Positions 7,574 to 17,005 are shown, counted from the first letter of the stretch. The stretch: 64,000 bases of DNA from an uncultured Prolixibacteraceae bacterium (GCA_913063265.1 CAJXZG010000003.1:56295-120294); one strand, 5' to 3'. Program-made: numbers and translations. The notes: generated from the letters alone by a model not told the origin.

Positions 7574-7849
7574 ATTTTGTTGGATTGGTATAAAACTGCA
7601 ATGATTTAATTATTGCCCCGCCATGCTTTTACATATCTTTTTTCAGATAGGATGTTTACTTACATAGTAATTTGCACATTCACTTTGTAATTTAGATATC
7701 AATCGAATTCAATATCAGTAGTTTAACAGCTGTGTTTTTTATATTTTTTTAATGGACACGAACAAAAACGTTTCATTAAAAAAGGGATTATTAGTACTTT
7801 TTATTAAAATTGAATTAAAGAATTTGTCTTTAAACATTTACGAATAATT
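7574..7849. other. AT-rich gap without a recognisable gene
   Basis: About 275 bases lie between the upstream operator and the end of the beta-helix gene. Several A and T runs occur, but no convincing frame, RNA fold or terminator hairpin was seen on either strand. Confidence 0.5.
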
Positions 7850-10807
7850 CTATTTTAAACTTTTAATTTTGTATACAGCTGTACTGGTAGTGATAAAAAG
7901 TTCATCTTTGTTTTTTCCTCCCCATGTCATGGAGTGTATACGCTCATCAAGTTTTATCCTGTTGATTTCTTTGGCATTTTTATCCAATACAATAATTTCA
8001 CCTTCAGCTAAATATAAATTGCCTTCGTTGTCGGTGACATTGCTGTATTCACCTCGTCTTATAAATTCTTTCTTTGCTGTGAGTTTACCTTTTTCTCCAA
8101 CATTAAATTGGTAAGTAATCTTTGGGTCTTCGTGGGTAACAAATACCGGCTGATTTTGATTTGGTGAAACTGCCATCAATTGCACTGAACGCCCCAAATC
8201 AAAAGTATTTGGAATAATGGTCACACCATCGGGAGCTAAAAAACTTGTTTCGGCCAGACTGGTAACCACTTCTTCAAAATTATTTCTCCAGCGGTGAGTT
8301 GGGTGAATTACCCTTTCTATATTCTGAATCTCATTGGTTTTTACCAGTTTCAATACCATCATATTATCTGTATTGTCCGGAGTGATTGCATACGCCAAAA
8401 CAGCCCATCCGCCATTTCCCCATCCACTATAATTTTGTACATTGTCAGGAAGTCTTTCAATGTTTTTTGGGGGATTGTTATTCTCAAAACCGGGTTGGGG
8501 ATCATAACGACAAATTACGATTAAATTGTCTTTGGTATCGACAGAAAGCGAAAATGGTTTGTAGGGATAATCGGCATAAACCTCAATAGAGTTTGATTCT
8601 GCAGACCATTTATAAATCCTTTTTTGTTGATTCTCGCAGAAGTACACATTTCTCTTACTGTCAGCAACCGCTCCGGTGGCAAACTCGTAACCGAATCCCA
8701 GCTTTTCAAACCGATGCACATTTTCTGGTTTTTCTGATTTTTCATTACCTGTAATTTTTGCAAAAGCAAAATCCCCCGGATAAACAATCAGGCTTTTATC
8801 CATATCAAAAATGGTACGTTCGGGTAAATGTAAAACCTGGGTCCAGCTGCGCATATTTCTAAAATCGATATCAGACGAGTTGGCAACTTTTACTCCCCAT
8901 GGACGTGGAGTATTTACCCGAATTGTCCGGTACATCCAAAAGTTGGCAAACATCAGGTTTTTACTGTTTTCAATATTTAAAGTTTGCGCATTTTTTCCTT
9001 CTCGTCCTTCTTCTTCAAACTGAAAAGCATAAAATTTCCAGTTGGCAATATTTCTCAATCGGGCTTCCTGCCGTACATGATGTTCCAGCGACATAGCCAT
9101 TACTTTTCCCGGTGTATTTGTATTGCTGATGTATAAACCTGTACTTGCATAAGTGTTGGCTGTCCATATATCTTTTAAGATTCCTCCACCGTTGTTTGTT
9201 ACCCACAAGCTCCAGTACTGGTTGTCCCAGGCCTGATCCATTCCACGTTCATAAACGGGATTTTCAGGTGTGCTGATTTCCCTGTTTCTCCTGTATCGAT
9301 TTGAAGACTCTCCCGGTTTTTGCATGGTTCCATGTCCACCTACAAACTTTACATCATTGACCATGGAATTTTCTCCTGCCATCCATTTTAATCCGACCGC
9401 ACGATTATTATACGCACCTGTATTAATTCCTATTCCGTTAATCAGGTCAATTCCACCTTCCGATGATTCCAAAACAGGAACAGGAGCCCCAAAACCACTA
9501 AAATTGGTTTCACTTTCTTCTATTAGGATTTGTGTTGCAAAAGGATGCAAACCTATGATGTTTGTTCCCTTGTTTAGTTTTATAGTTTCTGTGACCCTGT
9601 ACCAACCGGAAGGAAAATAGACATTTTTATTTTTTGATATGGCATCTTTTATTGCTTTTGTATCATCAGATACTCCATCGCCTTTTGCACCATAATCTTT
9701 CACATTTTTCCAGGTTTCCATGGATGGTAAATCGGGGATAACTTTATTTAGTTTTTCAGCAACAAAATCAACTGCTTCAATTTCCGAAACGGTTTTAAAG
9801 TTTGAATTGTCAGCCATGTCTTCCATTACCAATCCGTGAACAAAGTTTTTGATAACATAATTTTTACCTTTTCCTTCAATGCTTTTTCCAGAAGGGGAGA
9901 AGTATACAGGATTTTCAACATTTGTACAACTTATATTTACAAGATTTACCTGGTTTTCTGCTTTGTTTTCTGCTCCGACAATTACACCTTTTTCTACATT
10001 TTCAAAAAGGCAATCTTCCATAAACAACCTGTCAGATACACCATCCTGCAATTCAACTGCAGCCGGAGCGTCTTTTACATGCATCGAGATGATTGCCATT
10101 CCCGTGTTTCTGCTAATTACTGCAGCTTTACGCTGACCTTCAAAATACAAATCCACCATCATCATTGGCCAACCAGGCGATGTACGTTTTGTTGTAATTC
10201 CGTAATCTCCACCATAAAATTTCAAATTTTCAATTTCGTTTCCTAAATCGTAAATTCCGGCAAATCCATCACCAATATAAAAGTTACAGTGGCTAACAAA
10301 ACCATGTTGTGCAAAATGAGATCTAACAGCGATAGCCATTGGATTTCCTTTTTTTATTCGGAAATTGAGATTGGCAATTGCACTGTAAAATGTACCGGCT
10401 CCCGCATCTCTTGGATTTTGTCCCTCTTCCACCAAATTATTGGTAAACCAGAACATAAAGTTGTTTTTTTCCTGAAAGCCGGGTGTGTTTTTTTCCAAAA
10501 TAAACTCAGGCCGATTTTCACCATAGCCAATTAAACGAATGGCTTTGGGTATATAAATGGTTTTTGAAATAAGATATTTTCCTTCGGGAATAAATAAAAT
10601 GCCAAAGGTTTTTTCTGTTTTTAACCTGTTGATGGCCTTTTGAAGTTCATCTGAAACATCTTGTTTGCCATCATTTTTTATGTTGAAGTTTTCAGGAGTA
10701 AAAAAAAGAGCTTCCGGATCATTTGGTGCTTTGGTGTAAACGGACTGGGCCTGAACCGAAATTATTGTAAAACATACAAATATAAACAGAAGAAATAAGC
10801 GTTTCAT
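7850..10807 (-). CDS. Secreted double pectate-lyase-like beta-helix protein with C-terminal propeller
   Basis: A 985-residue exported protein with a signal peptide at 1-21 (ends VQAQ). Two Pectate_lyase_3-type beta-helix starts are visible: one near residue 37 (FNIKNDGKQDVSDELQKAIN) and one near 366 (KDYGAKGDGVSDDTKAIKDA). This two-helix plan is that of GH55 and related glycosidases or lyases. From about residue 700 the sequence changes to NHL/SMP-30-like propeller repeats (GAVADSKRNVYFCENQQKRI, PFSLSVDTKDNLIVICRYD). It probably acts on a polysaccharide at the cell surface or in the periplasm, but neither substrate nor catalytic residues can be fixed here. It has no close operon partner. Confidence 0.8.
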   Translation of the reverse strand: MKRLFLLFIFVCFTIISVQAQSVYTKAPNDPEALFFTPENFNIKNDGKQDVSDELQKAINRLKTEKTFGILFIPEGKYLISKTIYIPKAIRLIGYGENRPEFILEKNTPGFQEKNNFMFWFTNNLVEEGQNPRDAGAGTFYSAIANLNFRIKKGNPMAIAVRSHFAQHGFVSHCNFYIGDGFAGIYDLGNEIENLKFYGGDYGITTKRTSPGWPMMMVDLYFEGQRKAAVISRNTGMAIISMHVKDAPAAVELQDGVSDRLFMEDCLFENVEKGVIVGAENKAENQVNLVNISCTNVENPVYFSPSGKSIEGKGKNYVIKNFVHGLVMEDMADNSNFKTVSEIEAVDFVAEKLNKVIPDLPSMETWKNVKDYGAKGDGVSDDTKAIKDAISKNKNVYFPSGWYRVTETIKLNKGTNIIGLHPFATQILIEESETNFSGFGAPVPVLESSEGGIDLINGIGINTGAYNNRAVGLKWMAGENSMVNDVKFVGGHGTMQKPGESSNRYRRNREISTPENPVYERGMDQAWDNQYWSLWVTNNGGGILKDIWTANTYASTGLYISNTNTPGKVMAMSLEHHVRQEARLRNIANWKFYAFQFEEEGREGKNAQTLNIENSKNLMFANFWMYRTIRVNTPRPWGVKVANSSDIDFRNMRSWTQVLHLPERTIFDMDKSLIVYPGDFAFAKITGNEKSEKPENVHRFEKLGFGYEFATGAVADSKRNVYFCENQQKRIYKWSAESNSIEVYADYPYKPFSLSVDTKDNLIVICRYDPQPGFENNNPPKNIERLPDNVQNYSGWGNGGWAVLAYAITPDNTDNMMVLKLVKTNEIQNIERVIHPTHRWRNNFEEVVTSLAETSFLAPDGVTIIPNTFDLGRSVQLMAVSPNQNQPVFVTHEDPKITYQFNVGEKGKLTAKKEFIRRGEYSNVTDNEGNLYLAEGEIIVLDKNAKEINRIKLDERIHSMTWGGKNKDELFITTSTAVYKIKSLK

Positions 10808-10872
10808 AATTAGATTTTAGAATGGTTTAATTTTTAAAGATACTTACTTTTTTTCCTGATCAGAATATTGAA

Positions 10873-11403
10873 TCATAGAATTTCGAATTTTAATAATTCC
10901 TCATAAGGATCACCCTTTAAACCCATAACAGCAGCGAATGCAGGTTCCGTTTTTATACCTTGTTTTTTTAACCTGATTATTTCTTTTTTAAACGGTTCAC
11001 TTTTTTCTGTCAGCAACTTATTTTCGATAATAATGTGCCGGTAAGCATTTTGCTGTTTGACGGGAATATTTTGACCAAATATTTCAATTTCAAATCCGTC
11101 AGTTTTAAACCCGGCAATTACTGCTGGTGAATCAAATTTATTGGTTTGCCGAATTCTGAATTTTTGAAATAAGCCAAAATTTTCTGTGATGTGTTTTGCA
11201 AATTCATCTTTGTTTTTGTAACAACAAATGATATCCAAATCACTTTTTTTTATGTCGATTTCGATAGGAATTGTACCTACCAGAATTGGATTATATACAT
11301 TCAGTTTTTCCAGAATATGGTTTTTTGTTAAAACGTGGTATACTCTTTTTTGCCTGGGATTTCCTGATTTCAGATATTCTAAATTTTCAAATTTTTTTGT
11401 CAT
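10873..11403 (-). CDS. DUF4269 protein, nucleotidyltransferase-like
   Basis: A 176-residue cytosolic protein. The N-terminal half contains GTIPIEIDIKKSDLDIICCY, an acidic arrangement typical of DUF4269 and reminiscent of the nucleotidyltransferase fold (DxD-like Asp pair). Later conserved parts are FEIEIFGQNIPVKQQNAYRH and AAVMGLKGDPYEELLKFE near the C-terminus. Length agrees with the family. Only 8 bases separate it from the esterase gene upstream, so they may be co-transcribed. The biological role of DUF4269 is not known. Confidence 0.85.
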   Translation of the reverse strand: MTKKFENLEYLKSGNPRQKRVYHVLTKNHILEKLNVYNPILVGTIPIEIDIKKSDLDIICCYKNKDEFAKHITENFGLFQKFRIRQTNKFDSPAVIAGFKTDGFEIEIFGQNIPVKQQNAYRHIIIENKLLTEKSEPFKKEIIRLKKQGIKTEPAFAAVMGLKGDPYEELLKFEIL

Positions 11404-11411
11404 TCAATTTA

Positions 11412-12557
11412 TTATTTCTCAAATTCCAAAAACCAATCATACAATTCTTGCTCCGGATAAACCAGCCAATGCACCCAGTGGCCAACACCAGGCATTCTTG
11501 TGTATTTTATTTTGTTGTTTTTGTTTTTTAGTTTTTCTATCATCCTGTCCGTTTCTTCTACCGGAACAGTTAAATCCGTCTCACCGTGAAATGCCCAGAT
11601 GGGAATATCTGCAAGGTTTTGGGCATTATCATAAATATATTTAATGTGACTTGTAAAACCGCACATAGGTGCAATGGCTGCAAATTTTTCGGGATATTTA
11701 ATTGCCAAATACCAGGTTCCTGATCCGCCCAGACTAACACCTGTTAAATAAACCCGGTTGTTGTCAATCCTGTATTTTGATGTTATTTCTGAAAAGAAAT
11801 TTTCAAACCAGTTATCAGTTGACCAGCGCAACAACAGCGGACATTGCGGTGCTGCAATTATAAAGGGAAATTCCCTTCCACGATAGATTTGATCCGGAAT
11901 TCCATATCCGTAGAGTTGTTTTAAATCAGAGCCCCTGTGTGAACCACCATGCAAATAAATAATTAACGGATAAGATTTTATAGTATCCGACCTGTAGTCA
12001 GAAGGTGTGTATATTATATACCTGTAACTGGTATCTGTAGGGTTTATTTTTAATCCATAGTTATAATCGAAATCATAAAGTAATTTTCCTGCTTTTGACC
12101 AGCCTTTAAAATTGCCATGCCGCATTCCACGTGTATTTCCCTCAATGTTGCCGGGAATCCAAAAACCACTGTCACTTATTTGGCCGTTTGAATAAAACTC
12201 TTCACAAAGCCCGTATTTCTTTCCATCAATAAAATTGTATTTGCTCTCCGGATATCCATTTTTGTACCAGGTTTGATAAAGTCCTTGTTTTGTGTTACCT
12301 CGGAAATTACACCAATAGTTTTCTTTTATGTTTTTATCTAAAGAACTGTAAGTACCATTCATTTGAATTTGTCCGTTCTCAAAATAATCTTCCACATAAA
12401 AAAGGCTGTCGGAACTGTTAAAACTGATTATTCTTTGATAAACTACCGTATCGTATTTAGAAACTGCCTGGCGCAGCATAAAGGTATCGCTTTGCTGCGC
12501 TTTGACCACAAAACAAAAAAATAAAAATGTTAGTATGTTGATGAATAATTTCAACAC
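11412..12557 (-). CDS. Exported alpha/beta-hydrolase (esterase/peptidase S9-like) with MORN-like N-terminus
   Basis: A 381-residue protein with a signal peptide at 1-20. Residues 57-165 hold YwqK/MORN-like repeats (YFENGQIQMNGTY, WYKNGYPESKYNFIDGKKYG, FYSNGQISDSGFW). Residues 175-381 form an esterase of the PHB-depolymerase/prolyl-oligopeptidase type with the oxyanion region YLHGGSHRGS, nucleophile Ser275 in GVSLGGSGTW, Asp328 in HGETDLTVP and His360 in GVGHWVHW. A carbohydrate esterase role is plausible near the beta-helix protein, as an inference. The fusion of MORN-like repeats to a hydrolase is unusual. The repeats may bind the surface or mediate protein contacts. Confidence 0.85.
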   Translation of the reverse strand: MLKLFINILTFLFFCFVVKAQQSDTFMLRQAVSKYDTVVYQRIISFNSSDSLFYVEDYFENGQIQMNGTYSSLDKNIKENYWCNFRGNTKQGLYQTWYKNGYPESKYNFIDGKKYGLCEEFYSNGQISDSGFWIPGNIEGNTRGMRHGNFKGWSKAGKLLYDFDYNYGLKINPTDTSYRYIIYTPSDYRSDTIKSYPLIIYLHGGSHRGSDLKQLYGYGIPDQIYRGREFPFIIAAPQCPLLLRWSTDNWFENFFSEITSKYRIDNNRVYLTGVSLGGSGTWYLAIKYPEKFAAIAPMCGFTSHIKYIYDNAQNLADIPIWAFHGETDLTVPVEETDRMIEKLKNKNNKIKYTRMPGVGHWVHWLVYPEQELYDWFLEFEK

Positions 12558-12636
12558 AAGGAAATCAGACAGAGTTTACAGCCGGTAAGTTATAAATTGT
12601 CAGTAATTTATTTGAAGGGTTGTAGAAGAAATTTAT

Positions 12637-13275
12637 TTATCTTTTTGCTGATTTGTAATTGTCGTTTAATCCCTTGCCGTTTAAAATCATTTCAGTGCAT
12701 TTTTCTATTCTTGCTATTCGTGTTTTTGCTTGTTTAGCTTGAGAAAAATACAATATATATCCCCTTTGGCGGCCGGGAGTTAAAGCTTCAAAAGCATTTT
12801 TTAAACTTAAATCTTCTTCAAATTTGTTTTCTAATTCAGCCGGAACAGGCTCAGGATTTTTTTTGAACTCCACTTTTAATCCTGCCTTTTCAATTTCCAC
12901 GGCTTCAAAAATGTATGTTTTTAATATGGCCTTAATATTCTGAATCTCCTTAAGGTTTGTAAATTTTATTAACCTGGTTGACTGTGAGTATTTTCCCGGC
13001 TTTTCCAAAAGTTCGTTCTTATCGGCCAATAAAGCACCTTTAAAAAAACTAATCGCACAATAGGTTTTGAATGCGCTTATCAAAAGAATATTATTTCCAC
13101 GGTATGTATAACAGGGAACACCCCATTTGCAATCTTCATTAAGTCCACATTCGAGCACTGTCTTTCTGAGTAAATCCAACTCACTGGTCCATTGATATAC
13201 TTTACAGTCAGGTGTGCCTCCCAGTGAACAGCGTTCACATCCATTTAGCAGATAATTATCAACGGTTTTATTCAT
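12637..13275 (-). CDS. DUF1801/YdeI (OmdA)-type protein with Cys-rich N-terminus
   Basis: A 212-residue protein in two parts. A DUF1801-like domain (about 25-135; CKWGVPCYTYRGNNILLISA, CAISFFKGALL) is followed by a C-terminal YdeI/OmpD-associated helix region (ELENKFEEDLSLKNAFEALT, PGRQRGYILYFSQAKQAKTR). The N-terminus NGCERCSLGGTPDCKVYQW has three closely spaced cysteines and may bind a metal. It overlaps the following DUF1801 gene by 8 bases, so the pair is translationally coupled. YdeI-type proteins have been tied to antimicrobial peptide tolerance in other bacteria, but the activity is not established. Confidence 0.85.
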   Translation of the reverse strand: MNKTVDNYLLNGCERCSLGGTPDCKVYQWTSELDLLRKTVLECGLNEDCKWGVPCYTYRGNNILLISAFKTYCAISFFKGALLADKNELLEKPGKYSQSTRLIKFTNLKEIQNIKAILKTYIFEAVEIEKAGLKVEFKKNPEPVPAELENKFEEDLSLKNAFEALTPGRQRGYILYFSQAKQAKTRIARIEKCTEMILNGKGLNDNYKSAKR

Positions 13276-13654
13276 TTGCCAAAGATTTGTCGATGAGCAT
13301 TTTTCTGTATTTTACCATTTTAATTATTAACCCACGGGGTATGGGTTTGTTTATTGGAAATTGTACAGAGCCTTTTCCTTTTTTATAATTTGTTAATTCA
13401 GCGTCAAATTTTTCCATGGTAGATGGATGAGGATAAAATCCGACATGTTGTTTATATCCGGCAATCATTATCTGCTGATCTCTTTTACCACCTTTGGTTA
13501 AAGCATAGGCAGGAATATTATAATTGAACATTTCAATGGCTTCTGGTACAGCTTCATAAATGTATGTTCTAAGCATAAAAAGAGCCTGCTTTGTGCTTTC
13601 AGGCTGACTATCAAAATAGTTCTCTACATTTTTGTTTTTGATAGAATTGCTCAT
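13268..13654 (-). CDS. DUF1801 protein, frataxin-like fold (YdhG type)
   Basis: A 128-residue single-domain protein of the DUF1801 family. Recognisable parts are YIYEAVPEAIEMFNYNIPAY, GYKQHVGFYPHPSTM and KGKGSVQFPINKPIPRGLI. The family adopts a frataxin-like or YdhG fold and has been proposed to handle iron, which is not shown here. It precedes and overlaps the larger DUF1801/YdeI gene, so the two probably act together. Confidence 0.88.
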   Translation of the reverse strand: MSNSIKNKNVENYFDSQPESTKQALFMLRTYIYEAVPEAIEMFNYNIPAYALTKGGKRDQQIMIAGYKQHVGFYPHPSTMEKFDAELTNYKKGKGSVQFPINKPIPRGLIIKMVKYRKMLIDKSLANE

Positions 13655-13777
13655 GATTGGAATATAATGATTATCAAAAAATTTAGAAAAGTTTTTTGAT
13701 TATATAAAAGGCCTGTAATTGTGTTGAGACATTTGTTGTGTACATACAAAATATCTATGGTTCCTGAAGTCAGAATT

Positions 13778-14599
13778 TCAGGCGTTGCTTTTGTCTTTCT
13801 CTATTCTTTTAATATTTATAAACGGACTTTTCATAAGGTACAGAAAAGTCTGCTTTTCTTCCTGCTCAAACTCTTTTAATCCATATTTCATTTTTTCAAC
13901 AGGAATTAATTTAAAAGTCCCAAAAATTCTGTCCCACAAAATAAAAATATCAGCAAAATTTGAATCCGTATAAAATTGGTCCTGATGATGGTGCACTCTG
14001 TGATGATCAGGCATTACAAGGATAAGCCCAAATGTTTTGTTCAGCCAGCGGGGATAATTCAGGTTTGAATGTTCGAGAAAAAAGAAGATATAGATGATAA
14101 AATAATATAAGGCCATCGATGTAACATCCGTACCAAAAAGTCCGGCAGTAATTATATTACCGGTCTGGTAAACAAGAATCAGTTCTAAAGGATGAAATCT
14201 GAATGTTGTTGATGAATCCATGGTTGTATCACTGTGGTGTACCCTGTGAAGTCGCCACAAAACTGGTATTTTATGCGAAGCTCGGTGAATCCAGTAAGTT
14301 GTAAAGTCATAAAGTACAACACTGATTATAAGTTTCATCCAAAACGGAATTTCGGCAAGATATAATAAACCAATCTCATTCGAATTTAACCATTCGATAC
14401 AATAGACCTGAATTGAAACAAAAAATAAGTTTAAAATGGTCAAAACAACCTGGTAGAGTATATTCTGAAACAGATGTTTACCTCGTTTCTTAAAAGAGAA
14501 AGGTGTTACTGTAATTTGTTCGAGGGTAAAGAATACTGCAAGTAATCCAATGATTATATAGTTTGGATTTATACTCAGAATTGTATTTAAAATTTCCAT
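13778..14599 (-). CDS. Sterol desaturase / fatty acid hydroxylase family membrane protein
   Basis: A 273-residue membrane protein with hydrophobic helices near 12-35, 48-68, 85-108 and 145-175. It has the histidine clusters of the di-iron hydroxylase superfamily: HRASH (in YWIHRASHKIP), HRVHH (in WRLHRVHHSD) and PDHHRVHHHQD. These ligands hold a di-iron centre that hydroxylates or desaturates a lipid chain in the membrane. Substrate in Bacteroidota is unknown (fatty acid, carotenoid or hopanoid-like lipid). The gene stands alone between the DUF1801 pair and a GNAT gene. Confidence 0.9.
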   Translation of the reverse strand: MEILNTILSINPNYIIIGLLAVFFTLEQITVTPFSFKKRGKHLFQNILYQVVLTILNLFFVSIQVYCIEWLNSNEIGLLYLAEIPFWMKLIISVVLYDFTTYWIHRASHKIPVLWRLHRVHHSDTTMDSSTTFRFHPLELILVYQTGNIITAGLFGTDVTSMALYYFIIYIFFFLEHSNLNYPRWLNKTFGLILVMPDHHRVHHHQDQFYTDSNFADIFILWDRIFGTFKLIPVEKMKYGLKEFEQEEKQTFLYLMKSPFINIKRIEKDKSNA

Positions 14600-14702
14600 A
14601 ATAAATTCTTAAGTATCATAATGTTATTTGAAACGTAGAATTCAGGTTAATGTTCAATAAACATTTTAATCGACAAATGCCCCTTTTATTTGCCAAAGGC
14701 AT

Positions 14703-15146
14703 CTATAATTCTTTCTTCAGATAAACCATGTCAATCAGTTGTATTCCATCTTCAAACATGGGGTGGTCATAATTATCTGTAAAAAAATTCCTGACTGAAT
14801 GAGATTTTTTAAATCCGCAACTTTCATAGAATGAAATAATTGTTGGAATATCACCGGTTCCAACAAACATTGATTTGTAATTGTTTTTGTAATAATTGGA
14901 GACAAACTTTATCAAAGCCCTGGCATATCCTTTCCCCTGGTATTTTTTTAAGGTTGCAATGTTTTTTAATTCGCAGGTTTCGCTATCTGAAGCTGTAACA
15001 ACACAAACGGTCTTTATGTCATCATCGAAAAGTGCAAACATATCACCACTTTCCAGATATCTGTCAATCATATCCTCTTGTTCATCTGCCAATAACAATA
15101 AATCAAGGAATTGCTTCTTGTTTTTGGTAATTCTTTCTATTCTCAT
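14703..15146 (-). CDS. GNAT family N-acetyltransferase
   Basis: A 147-residue protein with the GNAT acetyl-CoA site [20 protein letters not shown] (motif A, R/QxxGxG/A) around residue 70. A C-terminal segment [17 protein letters not shown] is typical of the family. It transfers an acetyl group to an unknown amine. No neighbour suggests a substrate. Confidence 0.87.
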   Translation of the reverse strand: MRIERITKNKKQFLDLLLLADEQEDMIDRYLESGDMFALFDDDIKTVCVVTASDSETCELKNIATLKKYQGKGYARALIKFVSNYYKNNYKSMFVGTGDIPTIISFYESCGFKKSHSVRNFFTDNYDHPMFEDGIQLIDMVYLKKEL

Positions 15147-15289
15147 TATCTGCTGATTTTTTATAAATATTAGTGAAAAAATCAGAAAACTGTTTTTTAA
15201 TGTCTGACGTATTGAATTATGCCTTTGTTAAAACGAGTGTGTAATTGAGTTTTAAAAATATTTGTTTCAGTTTAAATACAATCAGCCAA

Positions 15290-15612
15290 TGTGGATGATT
15301 ATATTTTGAATTAGTCAATTGAAATTATTTGGTTTTATCTGGCCTAAATTAAATAAAAAATCTGCCCTTAAACTTATGAACATAATTTTTTATAAAAAAG
15401 AAAACACCGGAATATTCGTTGTACGCTTAACCGGTGTTTTCAATCTTAAAACAAAAATCAGGAAAAACTGTTTCTCATAACTTTATATGATTTTAAGAAT
15501 CAGTGCAGGGTATTTACAGCCAGAATCCCAGGTTGGCCTTTATCCCAAAATGTTCGTGCCACTCATTATTTCCATTTTTATAATTGAAGTGTGAACCACC
15601 GTATTGTATCCC
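15290..15612. repeat. Direct repeat copy 1 (3' end of outer-membrane gene plus terminator)
   Basis: This segment is nearly the same as 22537-22854. It contains the last about 95 bases of an outer-membrane protein gene, the downstream terminator hairpin with an identical 20-base loop, and about 110 bases beyond it. Identity stops abruptly at 15612 / about 22855. The two copies bound a block of about 7 kb. Confidence 0.85.
15401..15440. terminator. Hairpin terminator in repeat copy 1
   Basis: The stem AAAACACCGG / CCGGTGTTTT has a 20-base loop. On the minus strand it is followed by T-rich sequence (TTTTCTTTTTT), which fits termination of minus-strand transcription from the 7-kb block. Confidence 0.75.
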
Positions 15613-15681
15613 TTCTACTGGTGCGAATTTACAATCCTTCCCATTGCTGAACGTAATAAATTCAATTGTAAAATTTTTCAT
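15514..15681 (-). pseudogene. Chimeric small ORF ending in the C-terminus of an outer-membrane barrel
   Basis: An ORF of 55 residues starts with ATG at 15681. Residues 1-23 (MKNFTIEFITFSNGKDCKFA then PVE) are unrelated to the outer-membrane gene. Residues 24-55 are the same C-terminal strand region as the protein at 22757-23332 (IQYGGSHFNYKNGNNEWHEH, ending GFWL). The join falls exactly where the direct repeat ends. It therefore looks like a recombination product fused in frame. Whether it is translated is unknown. It lacks a signal peptide, so it is unlikely to reach the outer membrane. Confidence 0.6.
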
Positions 15682-15682
15682 A

Positions 15683-15784
15683 TTACAAACTTAAGTCTGG
15701 TAAGCTCATAGCCACTTTTACTGAGGAACCACAGATTGCAATTCCTTTAGCAATAGGAATCAAGGTATCATGGATGTTATCCAT
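15683..15784 (-). CDS. Small ORF of 33 residues, unknown
   Basis: Begins MDNIHDTLIPIAKGIAICGS and ends SLPDLSL. It lies between the ATP-grasp gene and the chimeric ORF, with a single base between its stop codon and the next start. It may be a remnant of a gene cut at the block junction. No family is recognised. Confidence 0.3.
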   Translation of the reverse strand: MDNIHDTLIPIAKGIAICGSSVKVAMSLPDLSL

Positions 15785-15803
15785 TTCAACATGTATCAAA
15801 TCC

Positions 15804-16925
15804 TCAATGATTATTATTGTTGGAAATATCGAAAAAGCCATCTCTTTTCAATTTCTCTGCGTTCTGGATATCTGTAGCATAGCTTTTGGGGATTCTGATC
15901 ACCTTGTGTCGATTCCCTACATTCCCATCCGGTAGATTAATGTTTGCAAAGTCCTTTAAATAAGTTCCTACTTCATCGTTTCCGAGTAGATAACGAGCAC
16001 CTGTTGCTCCTGTAAACCGACCATTGTATTCGTAAATCCCAACCCGGCCATTTGGTCCTTTTTCACATTGAATGTTAAGCGGACCTCTCCATCCATTTTC
16101 AGCAAATATTTTACCACACATTGCTCCAATAGCTTCCACCTCGGGATCCTGAACAATCCAAACTTTTCCACTTTTCCCAAATACCATCTGATTTATGCTG
16201 AGAAAAACCTGTTTTACCTCACCGGTTTTCGAAATAACGACTTGAATGGAATGTTTGAGCCCTTCGAGAGAGTGAAATAGCGGAACTCCATCTGTTTCTA
16301 ACTGTTTTCGATATTCAAGTACTCTATTTGAATCTCCTAGATATTCCTGCAACATCACTTGTGCTGATGTTATTGTTTTCAGAAGTTGTTCTTCGTTTGT
16401 AATAAGGCAAACATTTTTTGAAGCAAATCCTTCCTTTGGCTTAGCGATCATAGGGTAACCATGCAATTCAGCAAATTTTAAGACATCTTCTTTTGTGGCT
16501 TTATCTTGGAGTGTTGCCGCAAAAGGAAGCTTGTGTTGATTAGAAAATTCCCAGCTTTTCTGCTTGTTAAGAAGGACCTGAGCAATTTCCACACTGCCAC
16601 CTAAAAATCGATTCTTCTGATCATTAGGAGCATTTTCTCTTAACTTGGAAACCACTAAAACCTCTTCATCACGACAGGGGATGACTAAATCTGGATTTTC
16701 CTTGGAAATGATTTCATTGACTTTATTCATATACTCCTCTGAACACCCCTGTGTGGGTGGAGTGAGATAGATTCGATCATATTCATAAATTACAGGTTCT
16801 TCTGCAACACTATTAGTAGTTACTAAACGAAGATTTTTACGTCGTCCCTGAAGACAATATAGTATATTTTGACCTACAATACTTCCTCCGGACAGAAATA
16901 ATAACGTATATATATGTTGAGCCAT
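15804..16925 (-). CDS. ATP-grasp domain protein
   Basis: A 373-residue protein with an N-terminal Rossmann-like preATP-grasp half (LLFLSGGSIVGQNILYCLQG; IPCRDEEVLVVSKL). An ATP-grasp domain from about residue 125 follows (GYPMIAKPKEGFASKNVCLI for the nucleotide Lys; LNIQCEKGPNGRVGIYEYNG as the metal-binding end). It resembles CarB-like ligases that join a carboxylate to an amine or thiol. It is followed by a SAM methyltransferase gene in the same direction, so a small tailoring or peptide-like biosynthesis step is possible. Product unknown. It lies inside the block bounded by direct repeats. Confidence 0.85.
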   Translation of the reverse strand: MAQHIYTLLFLSGGSIVGQNILYCLQGRRKNLRLVTTNSVAEEPVIYEYDRIYLTPPTQGCSEEYMNKVNEIISKENPDLVIPCRDEEVLVVSKLRENAPNDQKNRFLGGSVEIAQVLLNKQKSWEFSNQHKLPFAATLQDKATKEDVLKFAELHGYPMIAKPKEGFASKNVCLITNEEQLLKTITSAQVMLQEYLGDSNRVLEYRKQLETDGVPLFHSLEGLKHSIQVVISKTGEVKQVFLSINQMVFGKSGKVWIVQDPEVEAIGAMCGKIFAENGWRGPLNIQCEKGPNGRVGIYEYNGRFTGATGARYLLGNDEVGTYLKDFANINLPDGNVGNRHKVIRIPKSYATDIQNAEKLKRDGFFDISNNNNH

Positions 16926-17005
16926 TATTCAAGTTAATTTAGTTTTTTTAAAAATGTGGGATTTTCATTCAATGATTATAAAATGGTATTTGTTATGTTC
17001 ACAAC

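Noticed and set aside
9836..10246. 136-codon plus-strand frame
   Set aside because: It overlaps the beta-helix gene on the other strand and contains no recognisable protein features.
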